A stretch of DNA of 40,510 nucleotides. Source: a virus. The notes beneath the pieces were generated by a model. It was not told the DNA's origin. It made no database searches and saw only the letters and a program-made list of their open reading frames with translations. The DNA lies in the IMG/VR virus record IMGVR_UViG_3300037140_000104, positions 1-40,510 of that record. One strand, 5' to 3'. Of this stretch, positions 30,911-38,620 are shown piece by piece. The translations under genes were made by a program, and so were the position numbers. The stretch's first letter is position 1. Each line of letters starts with the position of its first letter.

Positions 30911-31530
30911 TTGGTCTGTGATTTGCTGAGGTTGCGAGCCTACCATGTGAACGATGTACTGGCTTGCGCAAATCGCCAAAACAACATAGACGGTAAGAAT
31001 CACAGATACCTCAACCGTCACACATAGACCGGCCATCCAAACGACGCTGATTTACGTATCTGGTGTTGCCAATCTCCGGTCGAGACGCCTCCTAAGGATG
31101 GATGGGGCGTCTCAAATCTTTCAACAGTAAGCGGTCTGCTAGACTGATTCGCAGATCAACAAAGTTTGACGGCTGGATGACCACAGTGGTTTCCTCCCCC
31201 TCGTCTGGTCGTCAAAATCATCGTGCTCAACGCACGTTTCGGCACTCCAGGCTTGAGTTCCTTTAGCCAGATGCCCGATCCGCTCTTAGTAGTGGAGTGA
31301 GCTAAGAGCAACACTTCAAAATCCCCTGTAGTCCCTTCGTGGATTGCAGATGCAGGCTCCCTACGGGAACCTAGCGGATGGGCGACAGGTGCCTTCTCAG
31401 CACTGTATGGCGTCCACAGGCCGACATGAGAGGTCGGCCACACGGGGCTCAGAGGCGCGTAGTGCGCGCTCAGGGGATCGTATCCCGAAAGCTCCATCAA
31501 CGGGGGTCTAAGCGTGGTCCGCTTAGCTCA
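30911..31530 (+). ncRNA. Large, hairpin-rich noncoding RNA candidate
   Basis: About 620 bases lack a convincing gene but carry many helices: 30913-30923 with 30998-31010, enclosing GCGAGCC/GGCTTGC (30934-30940, 30961-30967); 31027-31032 with 31076-31081; GAGACGCC/GGCGTCTC (31082-31113); CGTGC/GCACG near 31222-31236; GCTCTTAG/CTAAGAGC (31282-31309); 31355-31371; 31385-31406; GGCCGAC/GTCGGCC (31419-31439); 31452-31471; GGGAT/ATCCC (31474-31486); CTAAGCG/CGCTTAG (31508-31526). A G-U pair in the inner 30934 helix favours the forward strand; the 31355 hairpin favours the reverse. It lies downstream of the 30613 promoter. Large ornate phage RNAs such as GOLLD and ROOL are the nearest concept; I cannot assign it to either. 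Confidence 0.55.
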
Positions 31531-31608
31531 AACGTCAAAACGCTGAAAAGCACCTGCGCCCCGATAACTTCATAACCAACCCCCCGAAAAACAAACAAGG
31601 GAGTCACA

Positions 31609-31803
31609 ATGTCACAAGATGTACAAGCGCTACAGGTCTGGGAGAGCGGCGCGCTGGTGGTACAACCTTCGCTTCTCGAAGTAGATCGGTACAACCAGAA
31701 CATTCACGATGCGGCGCACGGTGCAGCGGTCCTATCACTCAATCATACGCCCGGTCTATGCAGCAGATGCGATACAGCGCGGGTCGCGCGGGCTAATGAG
31801 TAA
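31609..31803 (+). CDS. Small protein of unknown function
   Basis: The product has 64 residues: SQDVQALQVWESGALVVQPS, LLEVDRYNQNIHDAAHGAAV and a C-terminal GLCSRCDTARVARANE with a single CxxC pair. AAGGGAG lies six bases before the ATG. No family recognised. It follows the structured RNA region and begins a run of small genes. Confidence 0.62.
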   Translation: MSQDVQALQVWESGALVVQPSLLEVDRYNQNIHDAAHGAAVLSLNHTPGLCSRCDTARVARANE

Positions 31804-31865
31804 CCTGCGCCCATGTCCCCCTTTTTCCGAGAACAACAAGGAACGCATACACATGGAGATCAATC

Positions 31866-32240
31866 ATGCTTGGTCCTACGCAGCCATTTCAACCAAATGA
31901 GCGCATACGGCTCAAGGATGGAATCGATCCGTCCTTCACACAGGGATTCGGCCGCGTAGGTAACGAGGCCATCGTCAAGGACGTGTCTGCCGACAAGTAC
32001 GGCTATCCACAGGTCCAAGTTGCTTTCGATCATGACCATTGGTCGTACAACGGCGCACAAGATGGCTGGTACTGGGCAAATCACTTCGAACCTGTACCGC
32101 GCATGCGATACGAACCTGTACCGGGCTCTATCGTGCCAATCGGTACCACAGACGGTAATCTCATATCGACGCTTGTGGACGAGTTCATAGAGGGCGTCAT
32201 GAAAGTCGCAAGAGAGGCACCAAATGGGTCTGTCGGCTAG
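31866..32240 (+). CDS. Hypothetical protein with SH3-like beta region
   Basis: The product has 124 residues. PFQPNERIRLKDGIDPSFTQ, GNEAIVKDVSADKYGYPQVQ and VAFDHDHWSYNGAQDGWYWA look like a small KOW/SH3-type beta barrel of the kind that often ends in W-W-HFEP. A short helix follows (LISTLVDEFIEGVMKVA). No family name assigned. GGAG lies seven bases before the ATG. It overlaps the next small gene by 17 bases. Confidence 0.64.
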   Translation: MLGPTQPFQPNERIRLKDGIDPSFTQGFGRVGNEAIVKDVSADKYGYPQVQVAFDHDHWSYNGAQDGWYWANHFEPVPRMRYEPVPGSIVPIGTTDGNLISTLVDEFIEGVMKVAREAPNGSVG

Positions 32241-32343
32241 GTATCCGGTCGCATCAACGCTAATCGTCATTTGCGCAGCCGCCGACGTGGCATATCGTCT
32301 TTTGCTCCGACAGCCGCTTCGAGACGCACTTGGAATTCACTAG
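32224..32343 (+). CDS. 39-residue membrane peptide
   Basis: MGLSARYPVASTLIVICAAA continues DVAYRLLLRQPLRDALGIH, with one hydrophobic segment (about 8-22) and a basic end. GAGAGG lies six bases before ATG 32224. It overlaps the upstream gene by 17 bases, and its stop TAG overlaps the SD of the next gene. The spacing supports a real gene; function unknown. Confidence 0.5.
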   Translation: MGLSARYPVASTLIVICAAADVAYRLLLRQPLRDALGIH

Positions 32344-32354
32344 GAGGACATGGA

Positions 32355-32513
32355 ATGGCCAAGATAGGCAAAGACGTAATCGTTGATCTTCATGAGTGGC
32401 CAGAGCGCGGACAGCGCTACCACATCCTCGACAGAGAGTGCATGTGTGATCCGGCAGTTGTCAAAGACGGCAAAATGCCAAACAGCTTCATCGTGCAACA
32501 CAAAGAGCGATGA
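32355..32513 (+). CDS. Small protein of unknown function
   Basis: The product has 52 residues: AKIGKDVIVDLHEWPERGQR, then YHILDRECMCDPAVVKDGKM. It is beta-rich and contains CMC. AGGAGG lies seven bases before ATG 32355. The stop overlaps the endonuclease start (ATGA). The opening resembles the reading of phage genes that end in a -VQHKER-type tail; no family recognised. Confidence 0.6.
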   Translation: MAKIGKDVIVDLHEWPERGQRYHILDRECMCDPAVVKDGKMPNSFIVQHKER

Positions 32514-32827
32514 CTGCGTTCGCATGCTTTACATGCGGCAGGATCTCAAAGACCAAATGGTGCGAGAACTGTAGCGACACAGGAAAGCGACCATCGCCGA
32601 AGATGCGTGGATACCATGACGCTGAATTCCTTCAGAACCGCGCAATCCTGCTCCATACCAACCCAACTTGTATTGAACCCGGCTGCACGAATCTAGCGAC
32701 CATCGCAGATCACCGGCCAACCAGAAAACGGCTAATCGCCAACGGAGTAGCAAATCCAGATGCCATCATCTGGCTTTTTCCCGTTTGTGACCGATGCCAC
32801 AACTCTCGTTCTGCAAAGGGTCTATGA
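32510..32827 (+). CDS. HNH endonuclease
   Basis: The product has 105 residues. The N-terminus holds ACFTCGRISKTKWCENCSDT (two CxxC pairs). The core CIEPGCTNLATIADHRPTRK and WLFPVCDRCHNSRSAKGL is a compact HNH nuclease, with ADH as the first His and CDRCHNSRS closing the site. Short HNH nucleases near terminase genes help some phages cut DNA during packaging, but this one lies 1.4 kb before the terminase with several genes between, so homing is equally likely. Overlaps (ATGA) at both ends. Confidence 0.8.
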   Translation: MTAFACFTCGRISKTKWCENCSDTGKRPSPKMRGYHDAEFLQNRAILLHTNPTCIEPGCTNLATIADHRPTRKRLIANGVANPDAIIWLFPVCDRCHNSRSAKGL

Positions 32828-33330
32828 TGAAACATGGAACTCGATCTATGTACACGCAAGGTTGTCGATGTGAACCTTGTAAAGCCGCTAATGCTGAGTA
32901 CAGGCGTTTGGTTGACTATCCGCGTACCAAATCGACGGTAATCGCTGCGAGACACAAATATCGAGTCGATAACGCAGATCAAATCCCTGTACAGGCGGCT
33001 AAGAGTTATCGAAAGCACAAAGATGATCGAATCAAGAAACAGAAGCGATACAACGCGACTCACAACGGTCAGGTCGCGTTGCAGCGAAACGGTGCTAATT
33101 ATCGAGCCCGTAAGCGAAACCAATTTGTAGAGGCCGTAGATCGAGATGTCGTTTTTGAGATGCACGGAGGAATCTGCGGTATCTGCGGTACGGCCATCAT
33201 CGGTAAGTTTCATGTTGACCATGTAGTTCCGATCTCAAAAGGCGGTTTACATTGTTACGCAAACACACAGCCTGCGCATCCAAAATGTAATCAAGAAAAG
33301 TTTGACAAACTTATCGCCCGAGGAGGGTAA
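32824..33330 (+). CDS. HNH endonuclease with N-terminal KHGT/GCRC domain
   Basis: The product has 168 residues from ATG 32824 (or 32827). KHGTRSMYTQGCRCEPCKAA is a small Cys-rich domain common in actinobacteriophage proteins. A basic linker follows, then the HNH core: EMHGGICGICGTAIIGKFHV, DHVVPISKGG and HPKCNQEKFDKL. The metal ligands look complete. AAAGGG precedes the double ATG. It lies directly after another HNH gene, an uncommon tandem pair. Confidence 0.83.
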   Translation: MMKHGTRSMYTQGCRCEPCKAANAEYRRLVDYPRTKSTVIAARHKYRVDNADQIPVQAAKSYRKHKDDRIKKQKRYNATHNGQVALQRNGANYRARKRNQFVEAVDRDVVFEMHGGICGICGTAIIGKFHVDHVVPISKGGLHCYANTQPAHPKCNQEKFDKLIARGG

Positions 33331-33338
33331 ACACCAAA

Positions 33339-33752
33339 ATGGCATTGTTCAACTGGCGTAATCGTTTCGCAACCGAAGGTAACGAGACAACCGCAGACAA
33401 AGACGTTCTTGAAGAAGCAAAAGCGCAGACCGAAACACTCATTGCGGGTGCATCGATTAGCCCTGTAGGTGCCGCTAACTCATACAGCGCCGCAACGAGC
33501 AAAGTCAAAGTTGCGACCCCTACAGAACCTAGTGCAACCAAGGCGGCGTTCGTGATCGTACGCGCCGTGATGGAAGCCAAAAAAGCTCTCAAAGTCAAGG
33601 TCAACTCAGTTGCTCTTGTAGCGCCCGGCGCAGAAGGCGCAGCCAAAGAAGCCGTCACGCTTTCGTTCGTTGTGCCAGTCGGCCAGCAATACGAAATCGA
33701 AGCATCCGGTGTAGAAGGCGAACCAACCGTCAGCACATTGCTACTGAGCTAG
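33339..33752 (+). CDS. Possible virion protein of unknown function
   Basis: The product has 137 residues: an acidic N-terminus (TTADKDVLEEAKAQTETLIA), a Ser/Ala-rich middle (SYSAATSKVKVATPTEPSAT), then a regular alpha/beta end (AAFVIVRAVMEAKKALKVKV, AVTLSFVVPVGQQYEIEASG). The style is that of small virion proteins of this phage, and the final VPVGQQYEIEASG recalls beta-hairpin ends of fibre-associated proteins. No family recognised. GAGGAGGG precedes the ATG by 11 bases. Confidence 0.6.
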   Translation: MALFNWRNRFATEGNETTADKDVLEEAKAQTETLIAGASISPVGAANSYSAATSKVKVATPTEPSATKAAFVIVRAVMEAKKALKVKVNSVALVAPGAEGAAKEAVTLSFVVPVGQQYEIEASGVEGEPTVSTLLLS

Positions 33753-33763
33753 ATCGGCCTACT

Positions 33764-33973
33764 GTGAACCAGACAGAGCAACAGGTACATGCAGACCAAC
33801 AAGATCGCATAGCAGAGTGGCGCGATGGCGTACACAGATGGACATGCGCTAACTGGGCACCGGCACAAGGATTCACCACTACCGAATCAACAGAACCGCA
33901 GCCAGACCCCAATGATTCAGACGCTCCAATGCTAAGGCTTCGAGCAGGATCGGCCTCAAGATACCAGCAGTAG
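33764..33973 (+). CDS. Possible small protein, GTG start
   Basis: A 69-residue frame opens with GTG at 33764: NQTEQQVHADQQDRIAEWRD, then RWTCANWAPAQGFTTTESTE and a polar end. There is no clear SD and no recognised family. It fills the space before the terminase leader. Real coding is possible but not shown. Confidence 0.4.
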   Translation: MNQTEQQVHADQQDRIAEWRDGVHRWTCANWAPAQGFTTTESTEPQPDPNDSDAPMLRLRAGSASRYQQ

Positions 33974-34092
33974 TGGAACACACAACTGCATAGCCCATCA
34001 CACAGCGCGGGCCAAAGGTATTTTCATTCACTGATTCGCCAGCCACATCCTCTGGTCAATCACCCCGGCAAGTTTCTCCCAGGAAGTACATC

Positions 34093-34220
34093 TGACCGCG
34101 CCTCGCTTGTGAAAAACATTCAACGTGCGCAGTCGAGCGCGGAGTCATGGTGAAAATAACGGTGGTATGACCCCGCCGAACGATGTCGCTCAATGACCGC
34201 GCCTCGGGCATGAAAAATAA
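34093..34220 (+). repeat. Direct repeats before the terminase genes
   Basis: TGACCGCGCCTCG, four bases, TGAAAAAYA occurs at 34093-34118 and 34194-34219, 101 bases apart. Between them lie partial copies: TGAAAATAA at 34151-34159 and TGACCCCGCC at about 34168. The 300 bases 33974-34273 hold no gene. Iterated sites just before the small terminase gene suggest terminase binding (pac) sites or late promoters. Confidence 0.6.
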
Positions 34221-34273
34221 GTGGGCTAAAACCCAGTCGTAGAGCCAAATCTTGGCCCACAAGGAGTTCTGTC

Positions 34274-34669
34274 ATGTCGCAAGCCAACACATTCACTCTG
34301 GAGAAGAGGGAGCGATTCCTCGCTTCTCTCGAACGGGGAGCAAGTCGGAAAGAGGCAGCGGCGACAGCAGATGTCACTGTACGAACCGTCACAAACTGGC
34401 TTTCCAAAGGCAGAAAGGCCAATGACGACTCCGAGCATGCCCAATTCGCTCGCAGGTTCGATGAGATCCTGAACGGTGATGGCCCGGTCGAATTGACCAA
34501 GCCCGATCTAGTGAAACTACTGGAGGCTGAGGCTCGCAAGGGACGCACAATCGCCATCCTGGCTTTGCTCAACAAGCCGTGGGAGAAAGGCGAAAACCCG
34601 GAACCCGCCGAGACGAAACCCCAGAAGACTTTCGCCGAGAAGTTGGCTGACAAGCGCAAGGGCAAGTAA
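34274..34669 (+). CDS. terS: Terminase small subunit
   Basis: The product has 131 residues. LEKRERFLASLERGASRKEA and AATADVTVRTVTNWLSKGRK form an HTH of the type found in small terminases. An acidic helical segment (QFARRFDEIL) and a basic C-terminus follow. AAGGAG lies eight bases before the ATG. The stop overlaps the large-subunit start by one base (TAATG). It would recognise the packaging site; the repeats at 34093-34220 just upstream are candidates. Confidence 0.8.
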   Translation: MSQANTFTLEKRERFLASLERGASRKEAAATADVTVRTVTNWLSKGRKANDDSEHAQFARRFDEILNGDGPVELTKPDLVKLLEAEARKGRTIAILALLNKPWEKGENPEPAETKPQKTFAEKLADKRKGK

Positions 34670-36138
34670 TGCTCGATCAGCTAGTCGAGGCCGCAGCCGT
34701 CGAGTTGAAGGCGTTTGAGTGGTTCTGCTCAAGCCTCACGACTCAGCAAAAAGAGACGCTGATGATCGAGCCATTTCAGCGCGAGCTTCTGACCCCAACC
34801 TTCGCAGGCGTACAAGTCAATGTAATCTGCCTCCCGAAGAAGAACGGGAAGAGCACGATCATCGCCGCCGTGGCCCTGTATCACCTGATGACAGTGGATC
34901 TCGCCGACGTGATCGTGATCGCTTCATCCAAGGAGCAGGCATCGATCCTCTACAAGCACTGTTGCAAGTTCATCGGTTCATCGCCTGAGCTTCAAGAGGC
35001 TTTCGTCGTTCGTTCTGGCTCCAAAGAAATCCGGCTTCGCAGCAACGAGCTAACCAAAATCCGCGTGCTCACGAACGATCCGGGCACTCTGGAGGGCATC
35101 GAGCCCACACTTGGCATCGTGGACGAGTATCACGAGTACTCATCAAGCGAAGCCTACGGGATCATCCGAGACGGTATCGACACACGCGAAGGCCAGATGT
35201 TGGTCATCACCAACGCCGGTCAGGACGAGTTGTCGCCTTTCGGTCAACTGCGAGCCCAAGCGCTTGAATTGCCCCAGAAAGAGCGACGCGGCGCATACAC
35301 CTTCTGCATCAACAACGGGCTGACATTCGCCTACAGCGAGTATGCCCTTGACGCCGACGCCGATGTAGAGAACCTAGCTTTGGTCAAGACCGCCAACCCG
35401 GCATCTTGGATCACCGAAACATTCTTGAAGGAACGCAAAAACGATCCCGGCATCACGCCTCAGCGATTCAAGCGATTCGCCTGTGGCCTCTGGGTGCGTT
35501 CTGAGGATACAGTCATCCTGCCAATCGAGTGGGATGCACTTGGGCCTCCGATGCGCCCAGAAATCCCGATTCCGCAAGGCTCAAGTATCTGGATCGGCTG
35601 GGATCACGCGACAAGAGGACCCGACAAGGCCGCTCTCGTGCCGCTTTGGTGGAAGTCAGACACCGAGCGCGTGTTTGGCGACCCAATCATCTTGAGTGCC
35701 CCCGACGACGGCGGCATGATCACCGATCTGGATGTGACGAAAGCCCTCTTGGAGTTCGAGGAGGACTATCAGATCGAGGCAATCGTCTATGACCCCGAGG
35801 CAGGAGCATCCATGTTGGCCACCATGCTCGAACGCGAGCACGGCTGGACAATGGTGGAGCACTCACAGAAGTCATCGACGCTCTCCAAGGCTGATGTTCG
35901 CTTCCTAGAGGCCGTTCGCGAGAAGAAGATCGTCCATAACGGCAACAAGGAGTTCCGCCAGCACGTTTTGAACGCAGTCGAAGTTACTGTGTCCACTTCG
36001 GGTGAATGGATCTTCGGGCGACCCAAAAAAGGCGCGCGTCCACCAATGGATGCACTCCGAGCAGCCTCTATAGCTCACGCCGTAGCACTCAAAGAGAACG
36101 AATACGACTACAAGGGCGTCAAACCCGTTTTCGCCTAA
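34669..36138 (+). CDS. terL: Terminase large subunit (HK97-type)
   Basis: The product has 489 residues. The Walker A motif is CLPKKNGKST (Lys about 61), the Walker B motif LGIVDEYHEY (about 150-156). A coupling segment (VITNAGQDELSPFG) lies between ATPase and nuclease. The nuclease domain has IWIGWDHATRGPDKAALVPL (first Asp about 313), AIVYDPEAGASML and the closing MDALRAA. It has full length for an HK97-like terminase. It drives DNA packaging through the portal encoded 123 bases downstream. Confidence 0.95.
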   Translation: MLDQLVEAAAVELKAFEWFCSSLTTQQKETLMIEPFQRELLTPTFAGVQVNVICLPKKNGKSTIIAAVALYHLMTVDLADVIVIASSKEQASILYKHCCKFIGSSPELQEAFVVRSGSKEIRLRSNELTKIRVLTNDPGTLEGIEPTLGIVDEYHEYSSSEAYGIIRDGIDTREGQMLVITNAGQDELSPFGQLRAQALELPQKERRGAYTFCINNGLTFAYSEYALDADADVENLALVKTANPASWITETFLKERKNDPGITPQRFKRFACGLWVRSEDTVILPIEWDALGPPMRPEIPIPQGSSIWIGWDHATRGPDKAALVPLWWKSDTERVFGDPIILSAPDDGGMITDLDVTKALLEFEEDYQIEAIVYDPEAGASMLATMLEREHGWTMVEHSQKSSTLSKADVRFLEAVREKKIVHNGNKEFRQHVLNAVEVTVSTSGEWIFGRPKKGARPPMDALRAASIAHAVALKENEYDYKGVKPVFA

Positions 36139-36217
36139 CCCTTTGGCCCTCTGCGAGCCCATCGCAGGTCCCACCTTCCGCTCAGCGGGTCGTACCGGCA
36201 GCACCCGTCGTACCAAG

Positions 36218-36260
36218 TCGCCATGAGGGCGAGTAGTGACATTCCCAAGAGGGGTCGTAC
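36218..36260 (+). promoter_or_regulatory. Conserved leader before the portal gene
   Basis: A hairpin (TCGCC/GGCGA, 36218-36232) is followed at once by GTAGTGACATTC, then AGAGGGGTCGTAC and ATG. The same order (hairpin, GTAGTGACAATTC, GAGGGAGGTCGTAA) precedes the scaffold gene at 37923. GTCGTAC occurs twice more upstream (about 36169, 36207). Confidence 0.5.
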
Positions 36261-37874
36261 ATGGCTTCGAATCAGCTAGAACAGCAGACCGTCAACCCAC
36301 AGGCACCTATTGTCAGTGAAAAGAGCGGCCAGTACTCAACGTTTGACATTGGTCGTAACCAGAGCATTCGCGAAACGCTTCAACTGCTTTCACACAACCT
36401 TCAGATCAAGAAGAAATACCTGATCGACGCAGACAACTGCTATCACGGCGACACTTCGCACCGATCATTCAGTTCCGAGCAGTTCCGGGCGACGTTCATG
36501 CACTTGCGGAGCTTCAGCGATAACTGGCTAAAGATGATCGTTGATGCGTATGTTTCTCGCGAGATCATCCAGGGCTTCAACGTCGGCAGTGAAGCGGACA
36601 ACGAAACCGCATGGAGCCTGTACCGAGCTAACAACCTTGACAAGTTCGCACAATTGGCTTTTCGAGAGGTCAAGAAGTTCGGCGAGGTCTATCTGCTCGT
36701 TGATCCGACTGTCACGGTCAAGGACAAAGACAGTGACAACGACAAATTCCCTCGCATCACCGTAGAGACGCCTTACCAGATGATCGGTTGGCAGGACCCC
36801 AACGACCGCTCAAAGAACGTCTGCGCCATGAAGTACTGGCAGGCAGCGGACGGATTCATTTACGCGAACCTCTTCACGGCAAACAAAGTGCTCAAGTTCC
36901 AGAGCCCTACCAGCTACTTCCGCTGGCAAGAGGCCGGTTACATGGAGCACATTCCGATCCCGCAGTCGATTCCGTGGGAGCAGTATGAGGAGTATGACCA
37001 TGGTCTTGGCATTTGCCCGGTATTCACCATCGAGCACGCCCCGACACTGACTCGCGGTGGTGTATCGATGCTGGAGGAGCTTATTCCGCTTCAGAAGGCC
37101 ATCGACGTTGAGATCAAGAACATGCTTCTCAACAGTGAATACAACTCTTGGCCCCAGCGCTACGCGCTGAACGTAGTCACTGACAGAAACCCTGACGGCA
37201 CTCCGAACCTGAAAACTGAGATGGAGGCGGCACGCAGCCGCTTTTGGGGATTTCCTCCGCCGGAAAAGGCAGGAGCGCCCGAGGTCAAGGTAGGCGCATT
37301 CCCGATTGGCGACGTAGGACAGTACACAGTCGCCATCGAGGAGCTAATCGAGAACATGGCGCACGTCGCCAGCATTCCGGCTTACCGACTGATGGGCAAG
37401 CTTGCCAACATGAGCGCTTCGGCAATCATCGCGGCTGAGGCGGGGTTCATTGACTCGGTTCGAACGAACTGCGTTGACTACTCGCTTGGAATTGAGAGCG
37501 CGATGGCCCTTGCTCTTGAAATCTCCGGTACCCCGGTGAAGAGCATCGAGACGCTTTGGAAGGACCCGTCAGCGGTATCCGGTCCTAACCTCGCTGCTTC
37601 ACTGGTCGCCCTTGAGTCCATCGGCGTGCCACAGAAGGTTCTCTTCAAAATGCTTGGAGCAGGGCCGCAGGAGGTCGAGGAGTGGCTGAAGATCGCCAAG
37701 GAAGAGGCAGCCGAAGAGGCAGAGCTTGGCGCGAAGTCTGAAGCCAACAAGACGATGCTCCTTGAAAACTCGCTGAACCAACTGACCTCCAACAACAAGC
37801 CAAACGGCAACAGTTCTGGAGATGAAGAGCAGAGCACCAACGGCGAAAGCCTAGTGGGCCACGAATCAGACTAA
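36261..37874 (+). CDS. Portal protein (SPP1 gp6-like)
   Basis: The product has 537 residues. ETLQLLSHNLQIKKKYLIDA, FRATFMHLRSFSDNWLKMIVDAY, LAFREVKKFGEVYLLVDP, ISMLEELIPLQKAID-like GVSMLEELIPLQKAIDVEIK and NMLLNSEYNSWPQRYAL match the SPP1 gp6-like portal family. A helical crown/clip follows (HVASIPAYRLMGKLANMSAS, AAEAGFIDSVRTN), with an acidic, Asn-rich C-terminus. It forms the dodecameric DNA channel between terminase and connector. SD AGAGGGG. The leader upstream is shared with the scaffold gene. Confidence 0.92.
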   Translation: MASNQLEQQTVNPQAPIVSEKSGQYSTFDIGRNQSIRETLQLLSHNLQIKKKYLIDADNCYHGDTSHRSFSSEQFRATFMHLRSFSDNWLKMIVDAYVSREIIQGFNVGSEADNETAWSLYRANNLDKFAQLAFREVKKFGEVYLLVDPTVTVKDKDSDNDKFPRITVETPYQMIGWQDPNDRSKNVCAMKYWQAADGFIYANLFTANKVLKFQSPTSYFRWQEAGYMEHIPIPQSIPWEQYEEYDHGLGICPVFTIEHAPTLTRGGVSMLEELIPLQKAIDVEIKNMLLNSEYNSWPQRYALNVVTDRNPDGTPNLKTEMEAARSRFWGFPPPEKAGAPEVKVGAFPIGDVGQYTVAIEELIENMAHVASIPAYRLMGKLANMSASAIIAAEAGFIDSVRTNCVDYSLGIESAMALALEISGTPVKSIETLWKDPSAVSGPNLAASLVALESIGVPQKVLFKMLGAGPQEVEEWLKIAKEEAAEEAELGAKSEANKTMLLENSLNQLTSNNKPNGNSSGDEEQSTNGESLVGHESD

Positions 37875-37922
37875 CTGATTCGCATAAGACTTGACTGACG
37901 CATAGCGTCGGTATACGGGTGT

Positions 37923-37978
37923 CCTCGTCCCGCAGAACGAGGGTAGTGACAATTCTCCATTGAGGGAGGTCGTAACCA
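37923..37978 (+). promoter_or_regulatory. Conserved leader before the scaffold gene
   Basis: A hairpin (CCTCGT/ACGAGG, 37923-37942) is followed at once by GTAGTGACAATTC and GAGGGAGGTCGTAA, six bases before ATG 37979. This is the counterpart of 36218-36260. Stem sequences differ while the fold and following bases are kept, suggesting a functional RNA element. Confidence 0.5.
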
Positions 37979-38548
37979 ATGTCGGACTCAGCAGCCGCTC
38001 CAGCGGCAACACCTTCTGCCACAGAGGCAGGTAGCGCAGCAGCAACCCCAGCAGCCACACCGGCTGCCACAGCACCAGCAGCAACCCCCACAGCACCCGC
38101 AGCAGCTTCATCTGAGGCATCCACTGCGCAAGCGCCGGAGGCGACGTACACACAGACAGAGCTTGACACAATCGTTACTGAACGGTTGAACAAAAAGTAC
38201 AAAGATCACGAGACTGTGAAGGCACAGGCCGCAAAACTGCCTGAGCTAGAAACCCAGAATACAACCCTTCAGACCAAGGTCACTGAGTTGGAGTCTGACT
38301 TCGGTGCAGCAGTCAAAGATGTGAATGTACTCAAAGTGGCGCTCGACAAGGGCGTACCTGCTGATCTACTTGATCGACTCAAGGGCAACACCCTGGAGGA
38401 GATCGCAGCCGATGCCGACGTTCTCATGCAGAAATTCGGTCACGGCAAGCAACCATTCTCAGGTTTCAACGGAGGAACTTCCCCCGCAGCGCAAGTGCTG
38501 GCTCCCGAGGGTGCAGACGCGGCTATTAGACGCGCGGCTGGCTACTAA
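37979..38548 (+). CDS. Capsid scaffold protein
   Basis: The product has 189 residues. Residues 1-60 are Ala/Thr/Pro-rich and disordered. Residues about 62-130 are a coiled coil beginning TQTELDTIVTERLNKKYKDH, then AAKLPELETQNTTLQTKVTE. The short C-terminus includes LLDRLKGNTLEEIAADADVL. Coiled-coil content, size and place between portal and major capsid genes are those of phage scaffold (minor structural GP20-like) proteins. No protease is encoded nearby. Confidence 0.85.
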   Translation: MSDSAAAPAATPSATEAGSAAATPAATPAATAPAATPTAPAAASSEASTAQAPEATYTQTELDTIVTERLNKKYKDHETVKAQAAKLPELETQNTTLQTKVTELESDFGAAVKDVNVLKVALDKGVPADLLDRLKGNTLEEIAADADVLMQKFGHGKQPFSGFNGGTSPAAQVLAPEGADAAIRRAAGY

Positions 38549-38560
38549 AACACACGGCAT

Positions 38561-38577
38561 CTAGGACGCCATCCTAG
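38561..38577 (+). terminator. Hairpin between scaffold and capsid genes
   Basis: CTAGGA/TCCTAG with a five-base loop lies 13 bases after the scaffold stop and 44 before the capsid ATG. No T-run follows. A transcript-processing or stabilising hairpin before the most abundant virion message is the likeliest role. Confidence 0.4.
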
Positions 38578-38620
38578 TTCAAGCCGTCCAAACAAAGCAA
38601 ACCAGGAGGTTTGAACACTC

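Noticed and set aside
31156-31500. A 114-codon reverse frame in the structured region.
   Set aside because: No SD, no coupling to other genes, and its sequence is dictated by a run of hairpins. I prefer a noncoding RNA, though it cannot be fully excluded.
31440-31530. Possible tRNA, because of clustered short stems.
   Set aside because: There is no cloverleaf: no GTTCRA T-loop, no acceptor stem of seven pairs and no anticodon arm of proper size. I found no tRNA elsewhere in the window.
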